From SVTX01 sp045653805 (GTDB lineage Bacteria; Bacillota; Clostridia; Oscillospirales; CAG-272): a DNA stretch of 64,000 nt. The notes under the pieces were generated by a model. The model did no database searches, was not told the DNA's origin, and was given only the letters and a program-made list of their open reading frames with translations. Of the stretch, positions 51,426 to 59,634 are shown piece by piece; the stretch's first letter is position 1; each line of letters begins with the position of its first letter. The position numbers were made by a program, and so were the translations under genes. The stretch spans positions 62,001-126,000 of the forward strand of contig JAZOMF010000075.1 in the NCBI GenBank assembly GCA_045653805.1. The letters run 5' to 3'.

Positions 51426-51920
51426 TCAAGAACCCTTTACAAGGACTACAGTAAATGAGCCGCCTTCCTCAACGAGGTATTCGCTCATCTTCTGGTCATT
51501 GACAAAAGTCTTATCCTGAAGCTTGCTGTCTGCAAGTATTTTATCTATATCGTGACCAACGCCAACTGCGAATGCCCAGTAGTCTCCTTTTTCAATGTTA
51601 GCCTTACCGTCGTTACCTGCACCAATTTGAACGAGAGTGTTATCAGTAATAACACACTTTATACCACCTTCGGGCTCGATCGCAAGATAATCACTGATTA
51701 TATTAAGTATAGTGGGAGCTTCATGACCCTTGTAGTTGTAGTCAACCGCATCGGCAATCATTGTACCCTTTCCATCAAATATCTGGAAAGAAACCGTCAT
51801 ATCATAAAAATCCTGCTCGGGCATAACGATGCTCTCAAGGTCTACATCATCACAAGAGATAAAAGCACAGCCCAAAAGCATGCATACAAGCACTATTGAT
51901 ACAATTCTGATAATCTTCAT
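51426..51920 (-). CDS. DUF4430-like lipoprotein
   Basis: A 164-residue secreted lipoprotein. The signal peptide ends in LLGC or FISC (Cys at about 17 or 22). The mature part resembles the DUF4430/transcobalamin-like beta fold, with DGKGTMIADAV and PTILNIISDYLAIEPEGGIKCVI near the middle, GDYWAFAVGVGHDIDKI, and a final strand GGSFTVVLVKGS. Such domains occur in surface ligand-binding proteins, some for cobamides; the ligand is unknown here. The ATG at 51920 follows GGAGGATTTTTTTG and is preferred over the TTG one codon upstream. Confidence 0.6.
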   Translation of the reverse strand: MKIIRIVSIVLVCMLLGCAFISCDDVDLESIVMPEQDFYDMTVSFQIFDGKGTMIADAVDYNYKGHEAPTILNIISDYLAIEPEGGIKCVITDNTLVQIGAGNDGKANIEKGDYWAFAVGVGHDIDKILADSKLQDKTFVNDQKMSEYLVEEGGSFTVVLVKGS

Positions 51921-52017
51921 CAAAAAAATCCTCCAAAAAGGTATTAATAACTATGATAAATTATACTACACTTTAAGGAGTTTGTCAATAGCTTTTATAA
52001 ATTTTATTACATATACC

Positions 52018-52518
52018 TTATATATTCAGCACCACATATCCGCTCACAAAAAGCACATATGCCATCCACACAGTGTAGACTCCCATGATAATCGAGGCTG
52101 CTATAGATACCCGACTCCAACAAAAAATACATAACAGAGAGCACACTAAAGTCAACAATGCCAAAACAAGTGCTATTACCATTCTCTCACCAACAAACAG
52201 CAAAGGATAATGTGCAAGAGATAGCAGATACATACCTACAAAAACCATTCCGCCGCGATATGCCCATATTTCCCCTTCTCTGCAAGTCCTCTCTGAAAGA
52301 ACGACATAAGCTACTGTTCCAAGTGCATAGCCTATCAAAAATCCAAAAATGACCGTGGATAGACACCACATCCAAACGGGCGGTATCATTTTGTAAACAC
52401 CTATTTTATGGGCCACATCATAAGGACTTCCTGCAATCAATATAACTATAACATTTACTGCAGCAAGCACTCCTCCCATAATCAATGCAATATTATTATT
52501 TTTTAATTTAGAAGACAT
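52018..52518 (-). CDS. TspO/MBR-like membrane protein
   Basis: A 166-residue protein with five predicted transmembrane helices. The segment IPPVWMWCLSTVIFGFLIGYALGTVAYVVL matches the first conserved TspO region. The C-terminal IIMGVYTVWMAYVLFVSGYVVLN resembles the TspO closing helix with its W and terminal L-N. TspO proteins bind porphyrins and related ligands, and bacterial roles vary. The match is partial. The ATG at 52518 follows GAGGTG. It is separated by a terminator from the PBP gene. Confidence 0.6.
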   Translation of the reverse strand: MSSKLKNNNIALIMGGVLAAVNVIVILIAGSPYDVAHKIGVYKMIPPVWMWCLSTVIFGFLIGYALGTVAYVVLSERTCREGEIWAYRGGMVFVGMYLLSLAHYPLLFVGERMVIALVLALLTLVCSLLCIFCWSRVSIAASIIMGVYTVWMAYVLFVSGYVVLNI

Positions 52519-52532
52519 TTTACACCTCAAAA

Positions 52533-52561
52533 AAACCGTGTTAACGACCGTTAACACAGTT
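52533..52561 (-). terminator. Terminator of the class A PBP gene
   Basis: Read on the minus strand: GTGTTAAC / GTTAACAC stem, extended by flanking A/T pairs, then GGTTTTTTT. It separates the PBP gene from the TspO-like gene. Confidence 0.75.
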
Positions 52562-52570
52562 TATGAAGCC

Positions 52571-54598
52571 TTATTCTTCTTTATGCTTTATATTGAACCA
52601 GCCAATGTCGCTTTTATATACTGTATCACCCGCGTCATCGGTTACAGGGCTTTGGTAAGTCAATATCTGCACGGTTTCGGGAACAGAAAATTCGGTTTTC
52701 TTGTATCGACCTGTTATATTATATATTTCGCTCATTACCTCATCCCAGATATAGACCGAAAGGTTGCCTCCGAACCCCTCTAAGCTTTTGGGATAATCGT
52801 ATCCAAACCACACTCCACAAAGCAGCTCGGGGGTATAACCTATAAAGTATCTGTCACAGCAATTACTACTGGTTCCCGACTTTCCCGCTACCGCCACGTA
52901 ATTATCAAGCATAATTTTGCCTGCGGCAGTTCCGCTGTCAACCACTGTCTCAAGCAGTCGCGTCATAATAGCCGCGGTTTCCCTTGTAATAACAGGGATT
53001 ATTTGCGACTGTGACTCTAATATTATTTTTCCTTGTGAATCGGTAACCTTGTAATATGAGCGCGGGCGACTCATGCTGCCATCTTCAAATATCGAATACG
53101 CGGCAGTGAGCTCGCGCAAGGTCAATCCATGTGTAGGTTGCCCCAACGCCAGCGATGCATACCCCAAATCCTTCGATTCATCCAAGCTTGAAATCAAAAG
53201 CTTATTTTTAAGAAAATCCATCGAATTTGTACTACCAAGCATGTCAAGTATCTTCACGGGAACCGTATTCAACGAATGCTCCACGGCATATTTAATATCT
53301 ACAAGTCCTCTGTACTTTCGATCTACATTTTGCGGCCAGCATCGCTCGGTATCTATTGGAGAATCCTCAAAAATACTGCTCCACTCGATAACTCCACCAT
53401 CCATAGCGGGAGCATACACCGACAGAGGCTTGATGGTAGATCCGGGAGGTCTTTTTACATCGGTTGCATAATTCTGAACTCTATTACCCAACTTTTGACC
53501 GACAGCACCCGCAACACCCATAATATCTCCCGTATATGGGTCGATTACAATAACAGCCGACTGCGCCATTTTCCTATTACTGTCGATTGGAAAATTATAT
53601 TCATTGGCATAATATTCTTCAACCAATGTCTGTACGGTTTTGTCCATAGCGGTATATACCTTATATCCACCACGATAAAGCATCAGAGCCGCTGCGCTTC
53701 TGCCTATATCATATTTTCGGCAAAGATCACCTATCACGTCCTCGGTAACCATATCTATATACCAAGAATTTATACTGTTTTTGGCTTTGTCGCTCTTATT
53801 CAGCTTTATGGGGGCTTCACACGCCTCGATATACTGCTCCTTTGAAATATAATTCTGCTCATACATACAGAAAAGTATTGTATCTCTTCGTTTTTTATTG
53901 TTTTCGGGATGCTTTGCAGGATCGTAAAGCGAGGGATTATTAGTTATTGCGGCAATGGTGGCACATTCTGCCAATGTCAGCTCGGAGGGTTTTTTAGAAT
54001 AATAATATTCCGCAGCGGCACCAACCCCCATACATCCTCCCGACAGATTTATCACATTCAAATATTGCTCCAAAATCTCCCTTTTGTCATAGGTTTTTTC
54101 AAGACGTATTGCCGCAAATGCTTCATTGATTTTTCTTTGAACCGTAGCTTCATCCCTACCTGTCAGGTTCTTTACAAGCTGTTGTGTTATAGTTGAGCCA
54201 CCGAACCTTTTCCGTCCCGCAAGGTAATTAAATACAGCTTTGGTTGTACGGATGGGATCGACGCCGAAGTGATCGTAAAAGCGCTTGTCCTCTATTGCAA
54301 TAAAGGCGTTTATAAGGTCATCGGGAATCTGGTCAAGAGAGACGTAGGCATATCGTATTCCACCATCTAAAACAGCTCCTTCTATGGTTTTAGGCTTTGC
54401 TGACTTGGTATTTTCCCTCGTATTATCATAGTCAAAACAATAAAATTCGGTTTTTCTCGATGACGGATCAACAGTAATAATTTTTTCTTCTGCATTTGTA
54501 TGTCGAGCCACAAAAATCGCAGCCGCAGAAAGCCCAACCGAAAAAACCAACGATGAAATTATCAAAAAAATAAGAATCGTTTTCAAAAATGTTTTCAT
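52571..54598 (-). CDS. Class A penicillin-binding protein (PBP1a type)
   Basis: A 675-residue bifunctional peptidoglycan synthase anchored by an N-terminal helix (about 5-30). The GT51 glycosyltransferase motif is IAIEDKRFYDHFGVDP with catalytic Glu103, and GGSTITQQLVKNLTGRDEAT follows. The transpeptidase has GSTIKPLS with Ser387 and Lys390, the second motif SLN in AVEHSLNTVP, and K573-SGTSS. It polymerises and cross-links peptidoglycan outside the membrane. The ATG at 54598 follows GGAGGCGTGAAT; a longer in-frame start at 54682 precedes this Shine-Dalgarno and is rejected. Confidence 0.94.
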   Translation of the reverse strand: MKTFLKTILIFLIISSLVFSVGLSAAAIFVARHTNAEEKIITVDPSSRKTEFYCFDYDNTRENTKSAKPKTIEGAVLDGGIRYAYVSLDQIPDDLINAFIAIEDKRFYDHFGVDPIRTTKAVFNYLAGRKRFGGSTITQQLVKNLTGRDEATVQRKINEAFAAIRLEKTYDKREILEQYLNVINLSGGCMGVGAAAEYYYSKKPSELTLAECATIAAITNNPSLYDPAKHPENNKKRRDTILFCMYEQNYISKEQYIEACEAPIKLNKSDKAKNSINSWYIDMVTEDVIGDLCRKYDIGRSAAALMLYRGGYKVYTAMDKTVQTLVEEYYANEYNFPIDSNRKMAQSAVIVIDPYTGDIMGVAGAVGQKLGNRVQNYATDVKRPPGSTIKPLSVYAPAMDGGVIEWSSIFEDSPIDTERCWPQNVDRKYRGLVDIKYAVEHSLNTVPVKILDMLGSTNSMDFLKNKLLISSLDESKDLGYASLALGQPTHGLTLRELTAAYSIFEDGSMSRPRSYYKVTDSQGKIILESQSQIIPVITRETAAIMTRLLETVVDSGTAAGKIMLDNYVAVAGKSGTSSNCCDRYFIGYTPELLCGVWFGYDYPKSLEGFGGNLSVYIWDEVMSEIYNITGRYKKTEFSVPETVQILTYQSPVTDDAGDTVYKSDIGWFNIKHKEE

Positions 54599-54717
54599 AT
54601 TCACGCCTCCGCAAGTCCTTGAAAAATATTTTTCCTCAAAAAAAGAATTATATCTGCTTTTTTGAGAAAAATATGTATACAATATTTATTTCAAAAGATA
54701 ATCAGAGGTGTTTATAG

Positions 54718-54963
54718 ATGAAACTTACAAATTTAGCACGAGCTGCGGCTTTACTTGCGTTATTTGCCGCACTGCTTATCAATGCTTATTCCAATTATAA
54801 AAGCATGGAGTCTTATGACAAAATGCGAAGTAGCATGAGCGACTTAAAAAACAAGCTCTGCGACATGCGGGCTACCGCTAATTGCCTTTCGAGAAAGCTT
54901 TGCGCCCAGAAGGCAGATCTCGCGTTTCGCGAAAGCACATCGGATGAAATAATGAGCTTATAA
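54718..54963 (+). CDS. Small membrane-anchored helical protein
   Basis: An 81-residue protein. One N-terminal transmembrane helix (about residues 6-24, Ala/Leu-rich) is followed by a predicted extracytoplasmic or cytosolic helix with heptad-like spacing (SMSDLKNKLCDMRATANCLSRKL). Four Cys residues lie in the helix. AGAGGTG precedes the ATG. It is divergent from the PBP gene and ends before a strong hairpin. Not recognised; a role near division or cell wall synthesis is only positional inference. Confidence 0.55.
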   Translation: MKLTNLARAAALLALFAALLINAYSNYKSMESYDKMRSSMSDLKNKLCDMRATANCLSRKLCAQKADLAFRESTSDEIMSL

Positions 54964-54992
54964 CAGTTGTATCCCACAGTTAGTTATGCAAA

Positions 54993-55021
54993 AAAGAGTG
55001 CCCATCGGGCACTCTTTAACT
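54993..55021. terminator. Bidirectional terminator
   Basis: Stem AAAGAGTGCCC / GGGCACTCTTT with an ATC loop, between the small membrane protein gene and the convergent metallophosphoesterase gene. The T-run is better on the minus strand. Confidence 0.9.
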
Positions 55022-55022
55022 T

Positions 55023-55820
55023 TTATTTTGAACAAACATCTATCTCTAAAACCTCGCAAGGATTGAAAAATCTTGGAATAGGCTTCACATTGTTAGCTGC
55101 TCCGCGGCTTATAATATGTCTGCCATCGTGTATTCCCGAAGTGAATTTCGGGAATATACCTTGATGAGGCGCATAAACACCTCTTTCAAATATTCTCCAC
55201 TGCCCACCGTGAGCATGGCCCGACAATATAAGATCAATGCTCGTATCGGCAAGATATTCATCATAATAATGAGGGTAGTGACAGAGCAAAATTTTAAATC
55301 CTTCAATCTTGTCATAAGCCGAAAGAAATTGAATATCGGGTTTTGGCGTATTTAAGGCGGGATCCTTGTCCCTTCCGCAAACCAATCCTCCAACGAATAT
55401 TCTACTCTTGTTTGACTCTTCACTATTTCCCAGGCATATCTCCGCATACTCATCATTGATAACCTTTATTCCGCACGACTTTATTCTTTCTAAATATTGT
55501 TCGCCAAGACTTTTATCGGGAGTTTTCGAATGTCCGAGCTTGGCGTGGGAATAGAAAATCTCATGGTTACCATAACAATAATAGCAAGGCGCGATTTTAA
55601 CTGCCTCCTCAAGAAAATTCAAGCCGTTCTGATTTCGTTTATCCATATAAGGAGCGGCTATTTCCACAATATCACCGGGAAGCAGAATTACATCGGGGGA
55701 TATTTTTTCCAAGGCACGCAAAACACTTTTATAAGGGCGCGCGTGCAGATCGGATACTACCCCAAATTGGGCTTTGATTCCCTTTTTATCTGTCAATATT
55801 TCATATCTGCTGATCTTCAT
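55023..55820 (-). CDS. Calcineurin-like metallophosphoesterase
   Basis: A 265-residue phosphoesterase with the metal-binding motif series VVSDLHARP (D-x-H), LLPGDIVE (GD), YGNHEIFY (GNHE), ILLCHYPHYYDE (H) and LSGHAHGGQWR (GHxH). It resembles the YkuE-like group of membrane-associated or cytosolic phosphodiesterases, but no signal peptide is seen. The natural substrate is unknown. The ATG at 55820 is preferred over a TTG one codon earlier. The gene lies 25 bases downstream of comEC on the same strand and may share its transcript. Confidence 0.85.
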   Translation of the reverse strand: MKISRYEILTDKKGIKAQFGVVSDLHARPYKSVLRALEKISPDVILLPGDIVEIAAPYMDKRNQNGLNFLEEAVKIAPCYYCYGNHEIFYSHAKLGHSKTPDKSLGEQYLERIKSCGIKVINDEYAEICLGNSEESNKSRIFVGGLVCGRDKDPALNTPKPDIQFLSAYDKIEGFKILLCHYPHYYDEYLADTSIDLILSGHAHGGQWRIFERGVYAPHQGIFPKFTSGIHDGRHIISRGAANNVKPIPRFFNPCEVLEIDVCSK

Positions 55821-55845
55821 CAAATTCTTCCTTACAATAAAAAAT

Positions 55846-58155
55846 TCATTCGTTCAGGCTTATTCTGCACCAGTCAGGTACAACACGATATTCAATGCCA
55901 TCCATACCACTGCTTTCATAATACGATGCTCGTGTTTCATTACTGAATACAATATATTCGGTTCTGTCATTTTCAGGAACCGTGTATGGTGTTTTCAAAT
56001 TTGGACCTGAATCACCAAAAATGATAAAATTAGAATTTCTCAAACGCCTCTCAATTTCGGAAATTCCGTCGCATTCATTATACGCCGACGAGCAATACGT
56101 GAGAACCTCCTTATCGGTTATTATACATACCGTCGAAATGGGTTTAACAGAGCGATCTATACTATAATTATTTATCCTCATATTCGTGTTCTCAAAAAGA
56201 GACAACGCGTCGCCATCTTCATATATAAACACCTTTACGCCGTACGTCTCCGCCTTGCTGACCAACATCTTCATGATGCCCAAATCATCCTCATTCTTCG
56301 GATAGGGTAACCATAGCTCATGCACCTTTTCCTTGGTGAACATCATCTGAAGTGAAGAGTTGTGGTAATTCAAATACTTGGTCAAAACTATCGCCCTAAC
56401 GTCTACTGCTCTGGCATCATACATAACGTCCAGCGCTTTATAATATGAGGTGTTGCTGCCGTTTCCAACGTCACATATTATAGCATTTCCTACATTATCT
56501 GTTAGCACCAGCATATCCGAGCTTGTATTCACATTAACATAGGTAACGTCTATCTTTCCCTTTCCGGTTCCGTTATAAAACGAGATCATTACAACAAACA
56601 ACACCACCACCGACACAAACGGAATTAGAGAAATAAAAATATTTCTCCTCTTGACCGCCAAAGAATACACCAGCGCTATTCCCAGAAGTAATGCAATTAT
56701 CAGAATAAAAGGATAATTAATAGAAACTATCGTAGTTTCGCGGTTGGATATCCAACTGCAAAAACTTACCATAACATCGGCAAGCCGCATAAGTATTGCT
56801 GAAATCACCGTTGCTATAAATCCTACCTTAGAGAAGATAAGAAGTAACAATGACATTATTATAATTCCGGCTGTCGGAAGTGCTAAAACAATAGAAGAAA
56901 CTACCGTATAGAACGAATATCGTTTAATAAATACACATAATACTATGATGAGCGGTATAGTTGCGAAAAGAGACACAGCTATCAAAGATAAAAACTTTAC
57001 ACTCCACTTTTTGATCGCAGGATGCCAATTATACTGAGAGACAAACCGTTTCATGTAATCTGTGAAAGGACTCATATAAACAAGAATACCTAACGTTGCA
57101 GCAAACGACATCCAAAAAGCGCCATCAATAACCGAACCGGGGAATATCAGCATTAGCACAACTGCGGCTATAGAAAGCGACGTAAGCGAATCCGGAACTG
57201 TGTCGAATAGCCAAGAAGCATAAACACAAAGTAGCATTATAACGGATCGTGCCGCCGAAATTTGAACCCCGGTAATGCAGAGATAAAATATGGAGCAAAC
57301 AGAAAGTATAATACCTATCTTTTTACGGGATATGCCCAGTTTTTTCAAAAAGAACATCAAACATCCCATTATAATGCTCATATGCATACCGCTCAAAGCA
57401 AGAATATGAGATGCACCGGCGCGAGTAAAGTCTCTTTTGACGGTATCGGAAAGATCATCTTTGTTTCCAAGGAAGATCGCAGAACATATACTTGCCGTCT
57501 GCCCGTCGTGCCAATACGAAAAGATGTCAGATGCCTCTTTATTCAGCATTTCAAAATACAGTCGGGGATGAAATACTTTTGTATCTATTACGTCTATTGA
57601 AAACTCATCCTCTGAAACGTATTCGATAAAAATTTTATCTGAATACATAGCAAGCTTTTCGTTATAGCTTCCATTTGAGCTGTCAAACCCTCTTCCAAGC
57701 GCACTGTTTACTTTAATTTTGTATCCTTTGGAAAGAGGCAAGGTGTATTTGCACGAAAGCATTGCTTTATGATGGGTGCTCTCACCATCTATCTCGGTAA
57801 CTATAATTTCAAACGTAGATATTGTATTATCAGGATAACTGCTATCTATTACGATAGCCTCTATATCGTGATATTCATTGTGATATTTTTCCACACCCTT
57901 AGCCGCTACGTCAAAATAAGTGTATGATGAAGCAAGGGATGTTATCGATAAAATCGACGATAATATAACACATAAAAGCACATATTTGGAAACTCTTTTT
58001 AATATAAAATAAATGAGCACAAAAATAACCGCCAGGAGCAATACTACCGATATAAGCAACAGCTTGTATTTAGGCGGTGCGAAATATCCGACAACCGAAA
58101 ATAACAGGAAAACCATGCAAGACAGGAATAGGGGTCTGTTATGAAAAATATTCAT
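55846..58155 (-). CDS. comEC: ComEC/Rec2-family DNA uptake channel
   Basis: A 769-residue polytopic protein. An N-terminal membrane pair and extracellular OB-like region (about 1-220) precede the competence domain. That domain is recognised by RDFTRAGASHILALSGMHMSIIMG (about 270-293), with about eight more spans to about 545. The C-terminal beta-lactamase-like domain (about 545-769) keeps strand phrases such as VDVTYVNVNTSSDMLVLTDNVGNAIICDVGNG. However, VLTKYLNYHNSS replaces the TH-x-H-x-DH metal motif. This may reflect loss of nuclease activity. The ATG at 58155 follows AAAGGAG; an upstream start at 58326 would overlap the acpP promoter and is rejected. Confidence 0.9.
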   Translation of the reverse strand: MNIFHNRPLFLSCMVFLLFSVVGYFAPPKYKLLLISVVLLLAVIFVLIYFILKRVSKYVLLCVILSSILSITSLASSYTYFDVAAKGVEKYHNEYHDIEAIVIDSSYPDNTISTFEIIVTEIDGESTHHKAMLSCKYTLPLSKGYKIKVNSALGRGFDSSNGSYNEKLAMYSDKIFIEYVSEDEFSIDVIDTKVFHPRLYFEMLNKEASDIFSYWHDGQTASICSAIFLGNKDDLSDTVKRDFTRAGASHILALSGMHMSIIMGCLMFFLKKLGISRKKIGIILSVCSIFYLCITGVQISAARSVIMLLCVYASWLFDTVPDSLTSLSIAAVVLMLIFPGSVIDGAFWMSFAATLGILVYMSPFTDYMKRFVSQYNWHPAIKKWSVKFLSLIAVSLFATIPLIIVLCVFIKRYSFYTVVSSIVLALPTAGIIIMSLLLLIFSKVGFIATVISAILMRLADVMVSFCSWISNRETTIVSINYPFILIIALLLGIALVYSLAVKRRNIFISLIPFVSVVVLFVVMISFYNGTGKGKIDVTYVNVNTSSDMLVLTDNVGNAIICDVGNGSNTSYYKALDVMYDARAVDVRAIVLTKYLNYHNSSLQMMFTKEKVHELWLPYPKNEDDLGIMKMLVSKAETYGVKVFIYEDGDALSLFENTNMRINNYSIDRSVKPISTVCIITDKEVLTYCSSAYNECDGISEIERRLRNSNFIIFGDSGPNLKTPYTVPENDRTEYIVFSNETRASYYESSGMDGIEYRVVPDWCRISLNE

Positions 58156-58225
58156 AGTAATAGCTCCTTTCTTTATCTTGTATTTGGTCAGATGTTCAAA
58201 AAATACAACTTTTTTCAAAAATTGC

Positions 58226-58254
58226 TTGACAAAAGCATAAAAAAAATATATAAT
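58226..58254 (+). promoter_or_regulatory. Consensus promoter for acpP
   Basis: TTGACA (58226-58231), 17-bp spacer, TATAAT (58249-58254). It is divergent from comEC. Confidence 0.85.
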
Positions 58255-58297
58255 AGAGTCACTATATGTCGCTACGCGACGGATTGGAGATTTTAAA

Positions 58298-58522
58298 ATG
58301 TTCGAAACACTTAAGAATATTCTCATGGAAGAGCTTCAGGTAAAGGAAGATGTTATAACTCTTGATGCTGAGCTCGCTTCCGACCTTGGAATCAACTCCA
58401 TAGAATTGGCTGACCTTGTTATGCTTTGCGAGGAAAAGTTTGATCTTACTATTGAGGACGAAGATCTTCATAGCTTCATCACCGTTGGTGACGTTGTTGA
58501 ATACCTTGAAAATCACGCTTAA
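58298..58522 (+). CDS. acpP: Acyl carrier protein
   Basis: A 74-residue carrier protein. The phosphopantetheine attachment site is Ser34 in LGINSIELADLVM, with the Asp-Ser of most fatty-acid ACPs replaced by Asn-Ser. Acidic helices and length match. It carries acyl chains for fatty acid or phospholipid synthesis, although no fab genes are adjacent. A consensus promoter and strong terminator make it monocistronic; GGAGATTTTAAA precedes the ATG. Confidence 0.9.
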   Translation: MFETLKNILMEELQVKEDVITLDAELASDLGINSIELADLVMLCEEKFDLTIEDEDLHSFITVGDVVEYLENHA

Positions 58523-58544
58523 GATCAATTAATCCTTATACATT

Positions 58545-58582
58545 ATCCGCATCTGTTTTGCACAGATGCGGATTTTGTTTTA
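58545..58582 (+). terminator. acpP terminator
   Basis: Stem ATCCGCATCTGT / ACAGATGCGGAT with a five-base loop, then T-rich sequence. Confidence 0.9.
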
Positions 58583-58584
58583 TC

Positions 58585-59448
58585 TTACATGGGATAGCAT
58601 ATGTGGGTATCTGCGCCGCATTTTATCAGCGCATCTCTTGCCGCGATAGCCCTCTCCTCACAGTCGAATATTCCAAAAACCGAGGTACCGCTGCCGCTCA
58701 TCATAGCTCCCGATGCTCCGTGATCGGTCATAATACGCTTAAGCTCGGTGACCGCAGGTCTCTCACACTCCACCACCGTTTCAAAAATATTGAAAAGTCC
58801 ACGGCAATATTTTGCGGCGCTTTCGTGATTTTCAATATCAAACAAAGCATTGTAATATTCTATATTGACGGCATAATCGGTAAAATTATCAAATTTGATA
58901 TCAAGAGCCTTATATGCGGCGGGAGTAGACATTCCCTCGCCCTTTTTTGCTATAACGATGGGAAACGCAGGCATAGACTCAATGGTGGTAAGTATCTCTC
59001 CAATACCCTCAACAATGCAAGCGCCTCTCTTTATACAAAAAGGAACATCGGCACCGAGTTTCGCCCCCAAGGAGCAAAGCTCTTCAAGAGAAAGCTTATC
59101 TCCGCATATCTGATTCAGTGCAATCAGTGTAGCCGCCGCATCTGCGCTACCGCCTGCCAAGCCTGCCGAAACGGGAATTCTTTTTTCTATTTTCACTACG
59201 ATATTGCCGCTTACCGGAAAAATATCTGCCGCCTTATATACAAGGTTGGTTTTATCGCAAGGGATATTTGAATTATTGCAAAACACCGTTATATTTTTCT
59301 CTTCGCTATCGGAGTGCGACACGGTAATATTATCGTGTAGGCTAACACTTTGCATAATGCTCAAAATATTGTGATATCCATTGTCTCTTATAGAATCGAT
59401 ATCCAAAAAAAGGTTTATTTTTGCGTATGCAGGGACAGTTACCGTCAT
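58585..59448 (-). CDS. ispE: 4-diphosphocytidyl-2-C-methyl-D-erythritol kinase
   Basis: A 287-residue GHMP kinase of the MEP pathway. Motif 1 PAYAKINLFLDI, the ATP-binding P-VSAGLAGGSADAAATLIALN (about 82-103) and motif 3 AMMSGSGTSVFGIF are intact. It phosphorylates CDP-ME at the 2-OH. The ATG at 59448 (MTVTVPAYAKIN), with AGGAGCG upstream, is preferred over an ATG 21 bases earlier. It joins dxr and ispG as the third MEP gene here but is 30 kb away from them. Confidence 0.95.
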   Translation of the reverse strand: MTVTVPAYAKINLFLDIDSIRDNGYHNILSIMQSVSLHDNITVSHSDSEEKNITVFCNNSNIPCDKTNLVYKAADIFPVSGNIVVKIEKRIPVSAGLAGGSADAAATLIALNQICGDKLSLEELCSLGAKLGADVPFCIKRGACIVEGIGEILTTIESMPAFPIVIAKKGEGMSTPAAYKALDIKFDNFTDYAVNIEYYNALFDIENHESAAKYCRGLFNIFETVVECERPAVTELKRIMTDHGASGAMMSGSGTSVFGIFDCEERAIAARDALIKCGADTHICYPM

Positions 59449-59567
59449 TTTTTCGCTCCTGTTCGACATAATATAAGTTTATTATACAATGCATATGTTA
59501 TTAATCTATGAATATATAGTACTTTTTAAATAAATTAAAAACTTTATTTGTCCGCGTCTCTTCCCTA

Positions 59568-59596
59568 TTGACTTATCAGCAAAAAAGGTATATAAT
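59568..59596 (+). promoter_or_regulatory. Promoter for the htpG unit
   Basis: -35 TTGACT (59568-59573), 17-bp spacer, -10 TATAAT (59591-59596). No CIRCE-type or CtsR-type operator is obvious at it. Confidence 0.8.
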
Positions 59597-59634
59597 TGGA
59601 TTGTAATATTATGTTATCATAATCGAGGTGCAAA

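Noticed and set aside
58156..58326. N-terminal extension of ComEC
   Set aside because: It overlaps the acpP start region and lies upstream of the AAAGGAG that serves the ATG at 58155.
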